A stretch of 64,000 nucleotides of DNA, taken from Streptomyces musisoli. GTDB taxonomy: Bacteria; Actinomycetota; Actinomycetes; Streptomycetales; Streptomycetaceae. Shown here in pieces: positions 43,832 through 52,875 of this stretch (its first letter is position 1; every line of letters begins with the position of its first letter). The DNA is taken from assembly GCF_016741855.1 (NCBI RefSeq), contig NZ_JAERRH010000023.1, positions 36,035 through 100,034 on the forward strand, given 5' to 3'. The translations under genes and the position numbers were made by a program. The notes under the pieces are model-generated. The model was not told where the DNA came from. It saw only the letters and a list, made by a program, of their open reading frames with translations, and did no database searches.

Positions 43832-44914
43832 CTAGGTGGATCGGCCCAACATAACGCGCAAGCGCTCTCTGCCACGGCGCAAGTGGTACCCGACCGTTCG
43901 CTCGTCAATGCCCATGTACCAAGCGACCTTAGAGGCGGGGTAGCCGAGCATGTAGCGCAATACGATCACGTCGAACTGCCGGCCCGGGAGCTCCGCGATC
44001 GCCCCGTACAGGCCGGAGGCGGACTCAATCATCTTCAGCTGGTCCCGAGCGGCTGCCAGGGCCTGAGCGATGGGCCCCTTGATGGCGAATGCCGGAGCCC
44101 GATTCTCCAGCTTCAGGCGGTCGTGCACCGTACGCCGAACGATCGCCCACGCGCCCCGTACGAGGTTTTCCGAGCGCAGCAGCTCCGTCCAGCCGGCGAG
44201 TACCTCCACAAGCGCCACGTGCACGACCTCTTCGGCGGTCGTGCGGCTGCCGAAGTGGATCTCCGCGTACGCGCAGAACATCTCCTGGTGACCAAGATAA
44301 AAAGCCTCGAAGTCTGGCGGCAACTCTGCACCAGCCTTGGAGGGCGGTGCTGCCTCTTGGGTATCACCACGGTTTACAGGAGCCTCAACGGCCAGCGGTT
44401 CTGGAAGGCCCGTCGGAGCCGTGCCAGGTGGCCGGGAACGGTCTCCCGCATGGCCGACCAGGGCTGCAATCTCCGTATCCTTCAGACCGATCCCATGTGG
44501 CGTAGGGACCGCGTGCTGGTGCTGCAGGAGCGTCGCAACGGCTTCCAGATGCCCCATCTCCGGCTCGACAAAAGCGGCGAACTCCTCAGATGGGCCCACG
44601 GCATCCGGTGCGTCGAAGTCCACGACGCGAGCAGCCCGTTGCTGTCGCCGTATATGGTCGACCATCCGCGTTCGTACGATCTTGTACAGGTAGGGCGTCG
44701 GATCCTGCGGGCGCTCCTTCTTCTGCCAGAACTTCCACAGATCCGCGAACGACACCGACACGATGTCACTGGCGTCCGCCGGCGAAATTCCCCGCCGCGT
44801 CAGGTAGGTGGTCAGCTTGGCGTGATGGGCGCGGTAGAGCTGCTCGAACTCCGACCACGGGGCCCCGCCCGAAGGCGGGGTCCCGTGGCGAGCACCAAAG
44901 CCCTCAGACGCCAT
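43832..44914 (-). CDS. Sigma-70 family factor with duplicated region 2
   Basis: The 360-aa protein has two sigma region-2-like domains and one region 4. The first (residues about 20-95) has FEQLYRAHHAKLTTYLTRRG and TPYLYKIVRTRMVDHIRRQQ. The second (about 200-275) has FEAFYLGHQEMFCAYAEIHF and AWAIVRRTVHDRLK. Region 4 (about 300-355) has AELPGRQFDVIVLRYMLGYP and DERTVGYHLRRGRERLRVML. A normal ECF sigma has one of each. The two halves may derive from a tandem duplication that lost the first region 4. A small membrane protein gene lies just upstream and overlaps by 11 bases. Confidence 0.8.
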   Translation of the reverse strand: MASEGFGARHGTPPSGGAPWSEFEQLYRAHHAKLTTYLTRRGISPADASDIVSVSFADLWKFWQKKERPQDPTPYLYKIVRTRMVDHIRRQQRAARVVDFDAPDAVGPSEEFAAFVEPEMGHLEAVATLLQHQHAVPTPHGIGLKDTEIAALVGHAGDRSRPPGTAPTGLPEPLAVEAPVNRGDTQEAAPPSKAGAELPPDFEAFYLGHQEMFCAYAEIHFGSRTTAEEVVHVALVEVLAGWTELLRSENLVRGAWAIVRRTVHDRLKLENRAPAFAIKGPIAQALAAARDQLKMIESASGLYGAIAELPGRQFDVIVLRYMLGYPASKVAWYMGIDERTVGYHLRRGRERLRVMLGRST

Positions 44915-45278
44915 GCTTCTCGTTCTCGGACACCGGCCCCGTCACGCGGGCCTCCGACGCCGCCGACGACGTCGGCCGCGGGGCGGGGTCGTCCTTCAAC
45001 GAAGCGCTGCTGTCACCCCTGTTGTGGACGCGCCACGACACGGTGAACGAGCCGTCGGACGGGAGGGCCTTGTACACCCCTGTGCCCAGCATGGCTACGA
45101 GCTGAAAACCCAGCCCCCAGATGGCGCCGGTGTTCGCGTGGCCGACGACCGTCTCCAGCGTGGATGCGGGGCTCACGTAGTGCTGCGCGGCCTCCGTGAT
45201 CACCACGGCCGCCGCCGTAGACCACCTACCAACGCGACGGACCACGCCGTCCTGTTGCGCGCTATCTTTCACGGTCAT
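44904..45278 (-). CDS. Membrane protein, probable sigma-factor partner
   Basis: I choose ATG 45278 (MTVKDSAQQDGVVRRV); the frame extends further up. The protein of about 124 aa has hydrophobic stretches at STAAAVVITEAAQHYVS and TGAIWGLGFQLVAMLGTGVY and a polar acidic tail ending SENEKHGV. It overlaps the sigma gene start, so the two are co-expressed. Anti-sigma function would be typical of such pairs but is not shown by any motif. Confidence 0.6.
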   Translation of the reverse strand: MTVKDSAQQDGVVRRVGRWSTAAAVVITEAAQHYVSPASTLETVVGHANTGAIWGLGFQLVAMLGTGVYKALPSDGSFTVSWRVHNRGDSSASLKDDPAPRPTSSAASEARVTGPVSENEKHGV

Positions 45279-45904
45279 TCTTAGCAAACCCCACAGAAGG
45301 TAGATGAAACAGGACAACCGAAGTGGCCCCCGGGCTCCGGGCAGGTCGCCGACGGGGGTCCATGTACACAAGGACCACAGTCACGATGGGTTGCGCAACA
45401 AGTACATGATGTTCGTAACGATGTAACAAAACGGGCATGCCAAACGCACTTGCCGGAGGCTTTCGCTGCCTGGCAAGTGCGTTGGCTGCGCGGTGGTTGT
45501 CCAGCAGTCCGGTCGTCGGCGACTCTTTGCCCGGAGCCCAACGTGGACTGCACCCACCTCTGCGAGGGCAAGACCCTTCGCATCCTGTACCACGCACCCA
45601 AAGGCTCAGATCACTAGTGACGAGCCGCAAATTTACCGACGCTTTACTTTTGCTGCTGAGTGAACCCTCGCCCCAAATCGCTTGAGTGATTGCCCGACCC
45701 CGCAGATTGGCCCGCCTCCCGGCAGAGATGAGCAGGCGGCGGTAGCTCTCGCATGAGGCCCTGCGGCACGCGCTGGAGCTGCGCCCTGTCCCTCCGGCGG
45801 CGATGGACCCGGCGGCTACTGACGTTGTTGCCGTGGCGTTGTCATGGTGAGGCGAGGCCGGTTTCGGCGAGGCATCCGCTGATGAGGTTGCTGCAGTATT
45901 GGGC
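45279..45904. other. Intergenic, no supported gene
   Basis: No coding frame with convincing content. The first 150 bases are A/T-richer and likely hold the promoter for the sigma operon. Confidence 0.4.
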
Positions 45905-46122
45905 TGGCGGAGACCGTCTCGGAGCGTGCTGATGAGGCGGTCGGGGGCCGGCGGCTCCGTTCCGGTCGTCTTCTCACTCTCCAGTCGGCGGCCAGACCGT
46001 CAGGGCCTGCGCAGCAACCTACCCAGGGGCCACATGGGCCGGGGAACTGCTCGCCGCAGGGCGGGTGCTGCCTGTGCTTGATGGCTTGGAAGAGATCCCC
46101 GAGCCGCTTCGAGCACAGGCCC
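45905..46122 (+). pseudogene. NACHT NTPase fragment
   Basis: Plus-strand text reads GAGGSVPVVFSLSS in one frame, then TWAGELLAAGRVLPVLDGLE with EIPEPLRAQ in another. These are the NACHT-domain strand after Walker A and the Walker B (VLPVLDGLxEI). A frameshift lies at about 46000. It is cut at about 46122 by IS5 transposase sequence. NACHT proteins are STAND switches, many of them anti-phage. Confidence 0.6.
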
Positions 46123-46241
46123 AGCCATCACCCTCATGACCAGACGCCTCGACAGAAGAGGCGCCACTCCCATCTGGCCGAGGAAGCCCGCATGAGCCAA
46201 CAGCTGACCGCCACTTGAGTGCACTAGCCGCACATGACAGG
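46123..46241 (+). mobile_element. IS5-family 3' end relic
   Basis: Text ITLMTRRLDRRGATPIWPRK is the transposase C-terminus. The following bases match the end of the 6.3-kb element through CCGCACATGACAGG (46228-46241). Only this end remains. Confidence 0.75.
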
Positions 46242-46487
46242 GTCGCCGTCTACAAGGAGATGCAGAAGTACCTGTTCAAGGTCGGACCGGTCAGCCTGTC
46301 CGACGGCTCTCTCCTCCCCGGAATCGTCTACTTCTTCGAGGAGGGCGTCGCTGCGGGCAAGGGAGTCTTGGAACTCATCGGCACCGACGTCGCCGCGTTC
46401 TGCGACGACCTGATCAAGGACTCTCCCACCTACGCGGATGCCTACCAGGAATCCATCAGCGGGGAACCCGGCGCGGACAGGAAGTGA
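46215..46487 (+). pseudogene. Hypothetical protein, start supplied by IS end
   Basis: The frame opens in the IS5 terminus (TTG 46215) and from 46242 encodes VAVYKEMQKYLFKVGPVSLS, then GIVYFFEEGVAAGKGVLELI and a C-terminal AFCDDLIKDSPTYADAYQES. The native N-terminus is gone. ATG 46260 is an internal possible start. Function unknown. Confidence 0.5.
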
Positions 46488-46689
46488 CAGCCGCCGGACC
46501 GGTTCGCGACGCTGCCGGGTAACACCACGCGGGGTTCATGGTGAGGTCGGCTCCTGCGCGTGGATCCGGTCGTGCTCGTGGCGGTCGGCCAGCGCTCGCA
46601 GATGTGCGGCCGCGGCGGGCGAAGCGGTCGGCGAGGGGGCCAGGAACCGCCTCAAAGGCCCAGGGCCTGGACGCGCGGCGCCGCGGCGA

Positions 46690-47212
46690 CACCTGCCAGC
46701 CGTTCGACTGGATCCCTGAAGTTCACCACCCCCTCGGGGCTGGTGAAGCCCTCATCCCGGGCGCACTCCTGTACTACCGGCGCGAAGACCGGGGTGTGAT
46801 GTTGCGGGCTTTCGTCGAAGGCGACCGGGCCACCATGGGACCCGAACGCCTGGCCGCCAAACTCACCGCTTACGAACGCCTCCACCGCTACACAGCTGCG
46901 CCGCCTCCCGGCCGGCGCCTGCCCACCGAGCCGCCGTCAGAGGAGTGGCGTCGCCGCTACCCGCTCTTCGCTCGTGTGCTGTTCGTCCTGGACGGCACCG
47001 GCCCAGCCGGGATCGAAGCACGGATCAGCGCTCTGCACGCAGCAGCCCGAGACCTCTCACCGACCGCGTTCGCGCGCACCGTGCCCGCCCTGACCGCGTC
47101 GCTGGCCGACCTACGTGTCCACGGCCCTGCAGGGCCCGTCCGGCGTCCCGTCCACAACCCCGAGAGTCGAGTCGGATGGAGCGATGCTGCAGTCTCTTCC
47201 GGCGTCCACTGA
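46690..47212 (+). pseudogene. Replication-relaxation family protein, 3' fragment
   Basis: The frame has PFDWIPEVHHPLGAGEALIP, then LLYYRREDRGVMLRAFVEGD and RVLFVLDGTGPAGIEARISA, which match replication-relaxation proteins of Streptomyces plasmids and integrative elements (a winged-helix MobC-like group). The HTH N-terminus is missing, as upstream frames are scrambled. Confidence 0.6.
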
Positions 47213-47636
47213 GGATTTGCCGCGCAATCAGCCTGCAGTCGCAGCGTTTGCGCAGGCTCGGGCGCGGCTGGTCCCACCCCGGCATTCGGGCCAGCCTCAG
47301 CAGCTCAGTGATGCCCGCCGGACTGCGCAGATGATGGTTGCGCAGTCCGGCGGGCCGACGCCCGCACAAGTCGGCGGTCCCTCGGGGCCGATGCATGTGC
47401 GTCGGATGGAGCCTGTTCGTCGCGGCGCTCGAGCACCGAGGACGCCCCGGACCGCAGGCGCACCCGTACACACCCGTCTCGGTTTCCGTCTCCATTGCAC
47501 CCAGTCCGAGACACCAGTGCGGCAAAACCACGGCGGTGTAGCTACACGGGCCAGAACTGGTACGGGCATGCGCCAACACCAAGGGGTGCCGCTCGACCGG
47601 AGTGACGGCAACCACCCCTGAGCGCGCGGGACGTAG
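47213..47636. other. Intergenic with hairpin, no supported gene
   Basis: I find no real coding frame. A strong hairpin is annotated separately. Confidence 0.4.
47313..47355. terminator. 17-bp perfect stem-loop
   Basis: GCCCGCCGGACTGCGCA (47313-47329) pairs with TGCGCAGTCCGGCGGGC (47339-47355) around a 9-base loop. It could end transcription in either direction. No T run follows. Confidence 0.6.
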
Positions 47637-48101
47637 TCACAGGGTGAGTGTCATGAGGAGGCGGTGCTCGCCGGGGCCGAAGTGGTTCTTGCGGGGGCCA
47701 GCGGGGTCGGGCACGAAACCGAAGGACTCGTAAAGAGTGACGGCCCGGGCGTTGCGCGGCTCGACCCAGAGCAGGACGGTGCGCGTGCCCTCGGCGCGCA
47801 GTCTCATCAGCATCTCGCTCATCAGCTGCCGGCCGAGCCCCTGCCGTCGCGAGGTGGGCGCGACGCCCAAGCTGAAGATCCAGCTCTCCCCCGCGTTCGG
47901 CGGCGTGGCCAGCACGTAGCCGCACAGACCGCCGTTGTCTTCCGCCACCAGCAGATGGCCTGCGAACGTGTCCATGAACTGACGCAGGACCGAGACGGGA
48001 TAGGGGTCGTCGGGAAAGACCTCATGGTCCAGACCGGCGAGGTCGGACAGATCCTGCTTGGCGATAATGCGTACTCGTACCGACGGGCGAAGTGCTGGCA
48101 T
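47637..48101 (-). CDS. GNAT N-acetyltransferase
   Basis: Start at ATG 48101 (MPALRPSVRVRIIAKQD), giving 154 aa; the frame is open further. Core motifs: HLLVAEDNGGLCGYVLATPP, WIFSLGVAPTSRRQGLGRQL with the acetyl-CoA loop RRQGLG, then LLWVEPRNARAVTLYESFGF. This is a standard single-domain GNAT. It is divergent from the SCO252x-like operon (151 bases between starts). Confidence 0.88.
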   Translation of the reverse strand: MPALRPSVRVRIIAKQDLSDLAGLDHEVFPDDPYPVSVLRQFMDTFAGHLLVAEDNGGLCGYVLATPPNAGESWIFSLGVAPTSRRQGLGRQLMSEMLMRLRAEGTRTVLLWVEPRNARAVTLYESFGFVPDPAGPRKNHFGPGEHRLLMTLTL

Positions 48102-48252
48102 CGAACCAGAATTGCCCGGCGGTCCGGGACCTTCAAGTCCCGGGATCAGGTGTCCGGTGACAAATGCTGCCGTGCGCCCCTCGTGCCTCCTCCTTCGCAA
48201 GGCAAGGGGAGCGACGAGAAGCCGGGGATCGACCGTGTTGATACCGTGGGGC

Positions 48253-49032
48253 ATGTCTTTGGGATCACCGGGAAATCCGGCGCAGTTGAATGCAGAGGCA
48301 CGGTGGGACACCTTCGACCCCGTGGCCTACGTCCGGAAAAACTACCGCACAGTGCTCCCTGTCGACGCGGAGATCATGGCGATCGTCCGCGCACACTTCA
48401 GTGATCATTTCCGGACGTTTCCCGGCCTGCGGGTCCGGGGTATCGACGTGGGCGCCGGAGCCAACCTTTATCCGAGCTTCATGATGCTGCCCTGGTGTGA
48501 CGAGATCACACTGCTGGACCGAGCGACTCCGAACCTGCACTATCTGGAGCAGCAGCTCGACAAACACGACCGCGGTTGGGACGCCTTCTGGCGGGAGCTG
48601 TGTCGGGACGACGCCTATGCCGCCCTCCCCGGCGGGCCCTGGGAGCGGTTGCGCGAGGTTGCCCGGGTCGAGCGGGGCGATCTCTGCGCGCTGGTCGACC
48701 GGCAGGAACAGTGGCAGCTCGGAACCATGTTCTTCGTCGCCGAGGCCCTTTCCAGCGCCGACGAGAAATTCCGTGAGGGAGTGGAGTGCTTTCTGCGTTC
48801 CCTGAAACCGGGAGCGCCCTTCGCGGCCGCGTTCATGGAACACTCCGAGGGCTACTGGGTGGGAGAGACGCCCTTTCCCACATGCGACGTGAGCGAATCC
48901 GACATCCGTGGCAGCGTCGAGCAGTTCGCCGAACACCTTGTGATCTACCGGGTCGGCGAGCCGGGGGAGGTGCGTCCGGGCTACACGTGCATGATCCTTG
49001 CTTGCGGTTTCCGCCGGAGGGGTAGCTCTTGA
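48253..49032 (+). CDS. SCO2525-like SAM-dependent methyltransferase
   Basis: The 259-aa protein from ATG 48253 begins NAEARWDTFDPVAYVRKNY and has motif I GIDVGAGANLYPSFMMLPW (residues about 62-80), an acidic motif II in DEITLLDRATPNL, and MFFVAEALSSADEKFREGVE. It resembles the methyltransferase family named after S. coelicolor SCO2525. Catalysis is class I SAM-dependent; substrate unknown. It is the first gene of a seven-gene operon, 43 bases before the SCO2524-like gene. The ribosome site is weak. Confidence 0.78.
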   Translation: MSLGSPGNPAQLNAEARWDTFDPVAYVRKNYRTVLPVDAEIMAIVRAHFSDHFRTFPGLRVRGIDVGAGANLYPSFMMLPWCDEITLLDRATPNLHYLEQQLDKHDRGWDAFWRELCRDDAYAALPGGPWERLREVARVERGDLCALVDRQEQWQLGTMFFVAEALSSADEKFREGVECFLRSLKPGAPFAAAFMEHSEGYWVGETPFPTCDVSESDIRGSVEQFAEHLVIYRVGEPGEVRPGYTCMILACGFRRRGSS

Positions 49033-49075
49033 GGAGCCGTCGAGCGGCGAGAGGTGATCTGTGAGGGGGCACGGA

Positions 49076-50938
49076 ATGCTGATCAAGCCGCGTCAGCTCC
49101 TCTTGGAGATCTGGCAGGCCGTGGCCCGTCACTCATTCAACGAGGGTGAGTGGTCCTGGGGTGCGTGGGGCGGGCTCAGCAGTGTGGCCGACGCGGAGCG
49201 ACTGCTCTGTCTTCTGTACCCCGCCACTGAGATCGCGGCGTTCCGTCTGGACGACCCCGACACCACCCGGCTGGACGTGGAGAGGGCTTTACGGAGTGCG
49301 GGCGACTGCGCCGAGATCCCGCTGCGTCTCGTGGAGATCCTCGGCGACTTCATGGAGAAGCACCGCAGCGAGGACGGCCCCACCTTCGCCGGCGGCCACT
49401 ACTTCACACCGGAGGATCCCGAGCAGGAACTCGGTGAGGAACAGAGGGAAGTCGGCGTCGTCGACTCCTACTCCATGTCGGTGAGCCTGTGCCTCGCCAC
49501 CCTCGGCTTCCTCCAGGTGTACCGGGGCAGGACCCTGCGAGCCTCCACTCTCACCCGCGTCGACCGGCTCAGGGACGACACCAGCGCCCGGCTCACCGCC
49601 GCCATGGTGGGCCTACTGCGCTCCTTCACCGTCGACGTCGTCGACGTCTCCTCCCCCCAGGGACAGGCCCTCACCCGGTTGCTCGGCCGAGGCCGGCTCT
49701 CCGACCGGCAGGTCCTGCAGCGCTTCCGGGACCGCTTCAAGTCCATGCGGGCTCTCATCACCGAGAGCGTCACTCTCGGCTTGGACGCCGATATATGCGA
49801 CCAACTACGCGACGAGAACCGTCTGTTCGAGTGCGGCTGGGCGTGGAGTGTGGTGGAGAACGCCCCCGAGATAGAACTGGAGCCGACGGCCGCCCAGCGC
49901 GTCGGCAGACAGCCGCGGGGCGTAGCGCGCCCCGTGCCCTACCTCTACTTCACCGCCGTAGCCCTCGACGGGATCATCGACGTCTTCTCCGAGCGCACTC
50001 TCGTCCTCGGTCTGCTCAACGCCGAGCAGCAGAGGCTGGCCGAAGCTCTGAGACTGCGCTGGGAGATCGCCCAGCAGTACTGGTCCGCCATCGCCCGGTT
50101 CGACGACGATGCCTGGCCGCTGGAGGACCTCCCCTGGCGCACCACGCTCCAGCAACTGGAGTCGGAGTACTTCTCCCTCTGCGTGACCTCCATCCTCGTC
50201 CACGACCTCATGCGCCGCCGCACGACCGACCACTACCTCACCCGCATCGTCGGCATCCTGGAACGCCTCGCCGAACGCGGCCGGATCACCAGCGGCGCCA
50301 CCCGTGACGACCCGGCCGTCTGCCTGCACAACTCCGGGGTCACCATGCCCCTGCTGGGCAGCGAGAAGCTGGGGCCGGCCATGACGTGGAAGAGGAACGA
50401 CTTCTCCGCGCAGCTGCTCAAGCGGACCGTCCAACTGTGCGGTCTGTCACGGAACGTCGGATCGCAGGAACGGTTGATCAGGCTCGCCGAGAGCATCCTC
50501 GACCACCTCTGGCACCGGCGCATCAGCGACGGCGAAGGCGTCGGCCTGTGGGACGACGTACACGCGGTTTATCCCGAATCGCCCGGTCGCCAGGGGCCGA
50601 TGTTGTCCTGGAGCCTCACCGAGCGCGTCACCGAGTGCATGGTCGCCGCGCACGCTTTCTACGACCAGGAGCCGATCCGCAGCACCGAACTCTCCGTGCT
50701 GGCCCGGGCGGCGATCAGCGAGGCGTCCCACCTCTTCGGCAAGGAGCTGATGCAGCAGCCCGCTCCCGCCCCCAAAAGCCCTCTGAGCGTGGAGAACAGG
50801 AGGATCGAGGCGGACCTGTGCCGCGCCCGGCAACTGGTCGACAAGCAGCCTGGCAGCGCCTACGCCCTGGCTCTCGGCGCACTGTCGAGGCTCGACGCCC
50901 TCGCCCGTGCCCATGGCAACGGTTTTCAGGGGGTGTGA
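49076..50938 (+). CDS. SCO2524-like hypothetical protein
   Basis: I choose ATG 49076 with AGGGGG seven bases upstream; GTG 49061 is also in frame. The 620-aa protein is helical and soluble, with no domain I can name. It has words such as PRQLLLEIWQAVARHSFNEG at the N-terminus, LLCLLYPATEIAAFRLDDPD, and AYALALGALSRLDALARAHG at the C-terminus. Its order between a SCO2525-like and a SCO2523-like gene supports the SCO2524 assignment. It ends two bases before the ATPase gene starts. Confidence 0.72.
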   Translation: MLIKPRQLLLEIWQAVARHSFNEGEWSWGAWGGLSSVADAERLLCLLYPATEIAAFRLDDPDTTRLDVERALRSAGDCAEIPLRLVEILGDFMEKHRSEDGPTFAGGHYFTPEDPEQELGEEQREVGVVDSYSMSVSLCLATLGFLQVYRGRTLRASTLTRVDRLRDDTSARLTAAMVGLLRSFTVDVVDVSSPQGQALTRLLGRGRLSDRQVLQRFRDRFKSMRALITESVTLGLDADICDQLRDENRLFECGWAWSVVENAPEIELEPTAAQRVGRQPRGVARPVPYLYFTAVALDGIIDVFSERTLVLGLLNAEQQRLAEALRLRWEIAQQYWSAIARFDDDAWPLEDLPWRTTLQQLESEYFSLCVTSILVHDLMRRRTTDHYLTRIVGILERLAERGRITSGATRDDPAVCLHNSGVTMPLLGSEKLGPAMTWKRNDFSAQLLKRTVQLCGLSRNVGSQERLIRLAESILDHLWHRRISDGEGVGLWDDVHAVYPESPGRQGPMLSWSLTERVTECMVAAHAFYDQEPIRSTELSVLARAAISEASHLFGKELMQQPAPAPKSPLSVENRRIEADLCRARQLVDKQPGSAYALALGALSRLDALARAHGNGFQGV

Positions 50939-50940
50939 CC

Positions 50941-51861
50941 GTGCTGGTCCTCGCAGCCTCGGACAAGGGAGGCACCGGCCGCTCTGTGACCAGCGCCAAC
51001 CTCGCCTACCAACGGTCGTTGGACGGGGATGACGTCTGCTTTCTGGACTTCGACTTCGGATCGCCCACCGCCGCCGCGGTGTTCGACCTGCCCGACGGGG
51101 TCCACAGAGCCGAGGGATGCGGACTGCACTCGTATCTGCAGGGCCGGACAGGCGAGCCGCTGCGGATCGACGTCTGGTCCCGCACCGAACACCCCGCCCT
51201 GCGCGACAGGCCCGCCGGCTCCGGCCGACTCGTCCTGCTGCCCGGTGACCGCACGGGCGGCGAATTCCTCACTACCGAGGAGAACCGCCACCGCCTTGTG
51301 GATCTCGTCCTGCGACTCCAACGTGAATTCTCCTTCCTTTTCGTGGACTTGAGCGCTGGACGCAGCTACGCGGTCGACCTCCTCCTCACCGCCACCTCGC
51401 CTCACGCCGGCCTCGGCCGGCTCGAGAACCGCTGGCTCGTCTTCCACCGGTGGACCCGCCAGCACGTCATGGCTGCCGCCGAACTCGCCTACGGCAGCCA
51501 GGGACTCGTGCACGCCGGGACAGCCATGGGCCACCAGCCGGATGTGCTGAGCGGTTCGATCCGTTTCGTCCGAGCCGCCGTACCCGATCTCGAGTCGCCA
51601 TTGTGGTCACAGGTGTCGCCCGCGCAGTACGTGTGGATGCGGCAGTGCGACCAAGCACTCGAGGAACTCGCGGCAGGCCGTGGCATCGGCAAGGCCAGGG
51701 TGCTGGCGTCCATTCCGCTGGAACCCGTCCTGCAGTGGCAGGAACGCCTCATCACCGACGAGGACGTGTACGACCGCGGGATCGCCCGCAACGAGACGTG
51801 GCAGGCCATGAAAGACCTCGCGCAGCGGCTGACCATCGACACGTTCTGGGGGCAGTGGTGA
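50941..51861 (+). CDS. SCO2523-like variant P-loop ATPase
   Basis: The 306-aa protein from GTG 50941 (AGGGGG upstream; GTG 50935 also possible) is a MinD/ParA-type ATPase with a variant deviant Walker A. It reads DKGGTGRSVTSANLAYQRSL, so Arg replaces the usual final Lys of KGGxGKS. FLDFDFGSPTAAAVFDLP (residues 34-51) is the switch I region and FLFVDLSAGRSYAVDLLLT the Walker B. Such proteins act as membrane- or partner-dependent switches. Tight coupling to its neighbours (2-bp gap, 4-bp overlap) suggests a complex. Confidence 0.8.
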   Translation: MLVLAASDKGGTGRSVTSANLAYQRSLDGDDVCFLDFDFGSPTAAAVFDLPDGVHRAEGCGLHSYLQGRTGEPLRIDVWSRTEHPALRDRPAGSGRLVLLPGDRTGGEFLTTEENRHRLVDLVLRLQREFSFLFVDLSAGRSYAVDLLLTATSPHAGLGRLENRWLVFHRWTRQHVMAAAELAYGSQGLVHAGTAMGHQPDVLSGSIRFVRAAVPDLESPLWSQVSPAQYVWMRQCDQALEELAAGRGIGKARVLASIPLEPVLQWQERLITDEDVYDRGIARNETWQAMKDLAQRLTIDTFWGQW

Positions 51862-52874
51862 GCGGGACGGAGTCCGCCTTCAGGGAGACAAGCGCTGAAC
51901 CGCGCACCGAAGCACTGCCGTACTCCCATCTGTCCCTGGAACTCGGCCACTTGTACATGGAGGACTTCGTTGAAGGCCCCTCCCGGCTGCGACGGCACTT
52001 CGCGGCCGTGCGGCCCTGGGCGGACGCCGCCCGTGCCGGCCTCGGCACGCTGAACTCCGACAAGCGGCCCCGTATCAGCACCTGCTTCCTGATCGACGAC
52101 TACTTCTCCCGCCTGTCCACCCCGGCCGAACTGATACCGCCGCTGCTGGAGGCGGCGGCCGAGGCCGGGCTGACCATCGACTACCTGGCCCGCGAGTCGG
52201 GCTGTGCCGGTCCTGTCTCCGGCGGCACCGAGCCCCTCGCCGGCAGCTCCGGCCGCCGTGACCGGGTCGAGCTGGCCGAGTGCGTCCTGCGACGGCTGGT
52301 CGAGTCACCGCCGCCCGACAGCACAGGCTTCCGCCCGCCGGTCAGCCGCACCGGCTGGCTCACCAACGGCCGGCGTTCCCCGTTCCAGCGCATTTCTCCC
52401 GCCCTGAACTCCACCGGCGCCGTCTGGCAGCCGCCCAGCGAGACGGGCGCGCGTGGCCACTCCGTCTTCATGGACGTCGAACTGTGGAGCGGCCCCGAGG
52501 AGGAACGCAGCTGGTCCTGTGCCTTCCTCGCCGCCCTTTGGCAACTGGTCCGCCTCGGACTGCTGCGCGACAACGGGCACGCGGTGCTCACCCCCACCCC
52601 CTGGGAGGACAAGGAGTTCCCGGCCGATTGGGACGCGCTGGCACCCGTGCTGCGCCTCGACCCGCGGGCCGCGCCCTTCACCGCGTATGTCACCAGCAGT
52701 GTGCTCCCCGCCCGCTTTCTGCCCGTGGAACACGCCGTCCGCGTCATCCTCGACCAGGTCCATGTCGAGGCCGAGGCGCTCGGCCAGGTCGCCGAGCGGT
52801 GCGCGGCAGAGGGCTTCAACGTGCCCGCGGGGGTCGTGGACCGGATCTCCTACGTCTTCCCGGTAGGCCTGTGA
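51858..52874 (+). CDS. SCO2522-like hypothetical protein
   Basis: The start is GTG 51858, overlapping the ATPase stop by four bases, with GGGGGG upstream. The 338-aa protein has SLELGHLYMEDFVEGPSRLR near the N-terminus, STCFLIDDYFSRLSTPAELI, GWLTNGRRSPFQRISPALN in the middle and an acidic C-terminal RVILDQVHVEAEALGQVAER. No known enzyme motif. It belongs by position and resemblance to the family named for SCO2522. Confidence 0.72.
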   Translation: MSGTESAFRETSAEPRTEALPYSHLSLELGHLYMEDFVEGPSRLRRHFAAVRPWADAARAGLGTLNSDKRPRISTCFLIDDYFSRLSTPAELIPPLLEAAAEAGLTIDYLARESGCAGPVSGGTEPLAGSSGRRDRVELAECVLRRLVESPPPDSTGFRPPVSRTGWLTNGRRSPFQRISPALNSTGAVWQPPSETGARGHSVFMDVELWSGPEEERSWSCAFLAALWQLVRLGLLRDNGHAVLTPTPWEDKEFPADWDALAPVLRLDPRAAPFTAYVTSSVLPARFLPVEHAVRVILDQVHVEAEALGQVAERCAAEGFNVPAGVVDRISYVFPVGL

Positions 52875-52875
52875 C

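Noticed and set aside
48090..48160. tRNA-like arm CCGGGAC-CTTCAAG-TCCCGGG
   Set aside because: The loop register does not fit a T arm and no cloverleaf surrounds it.
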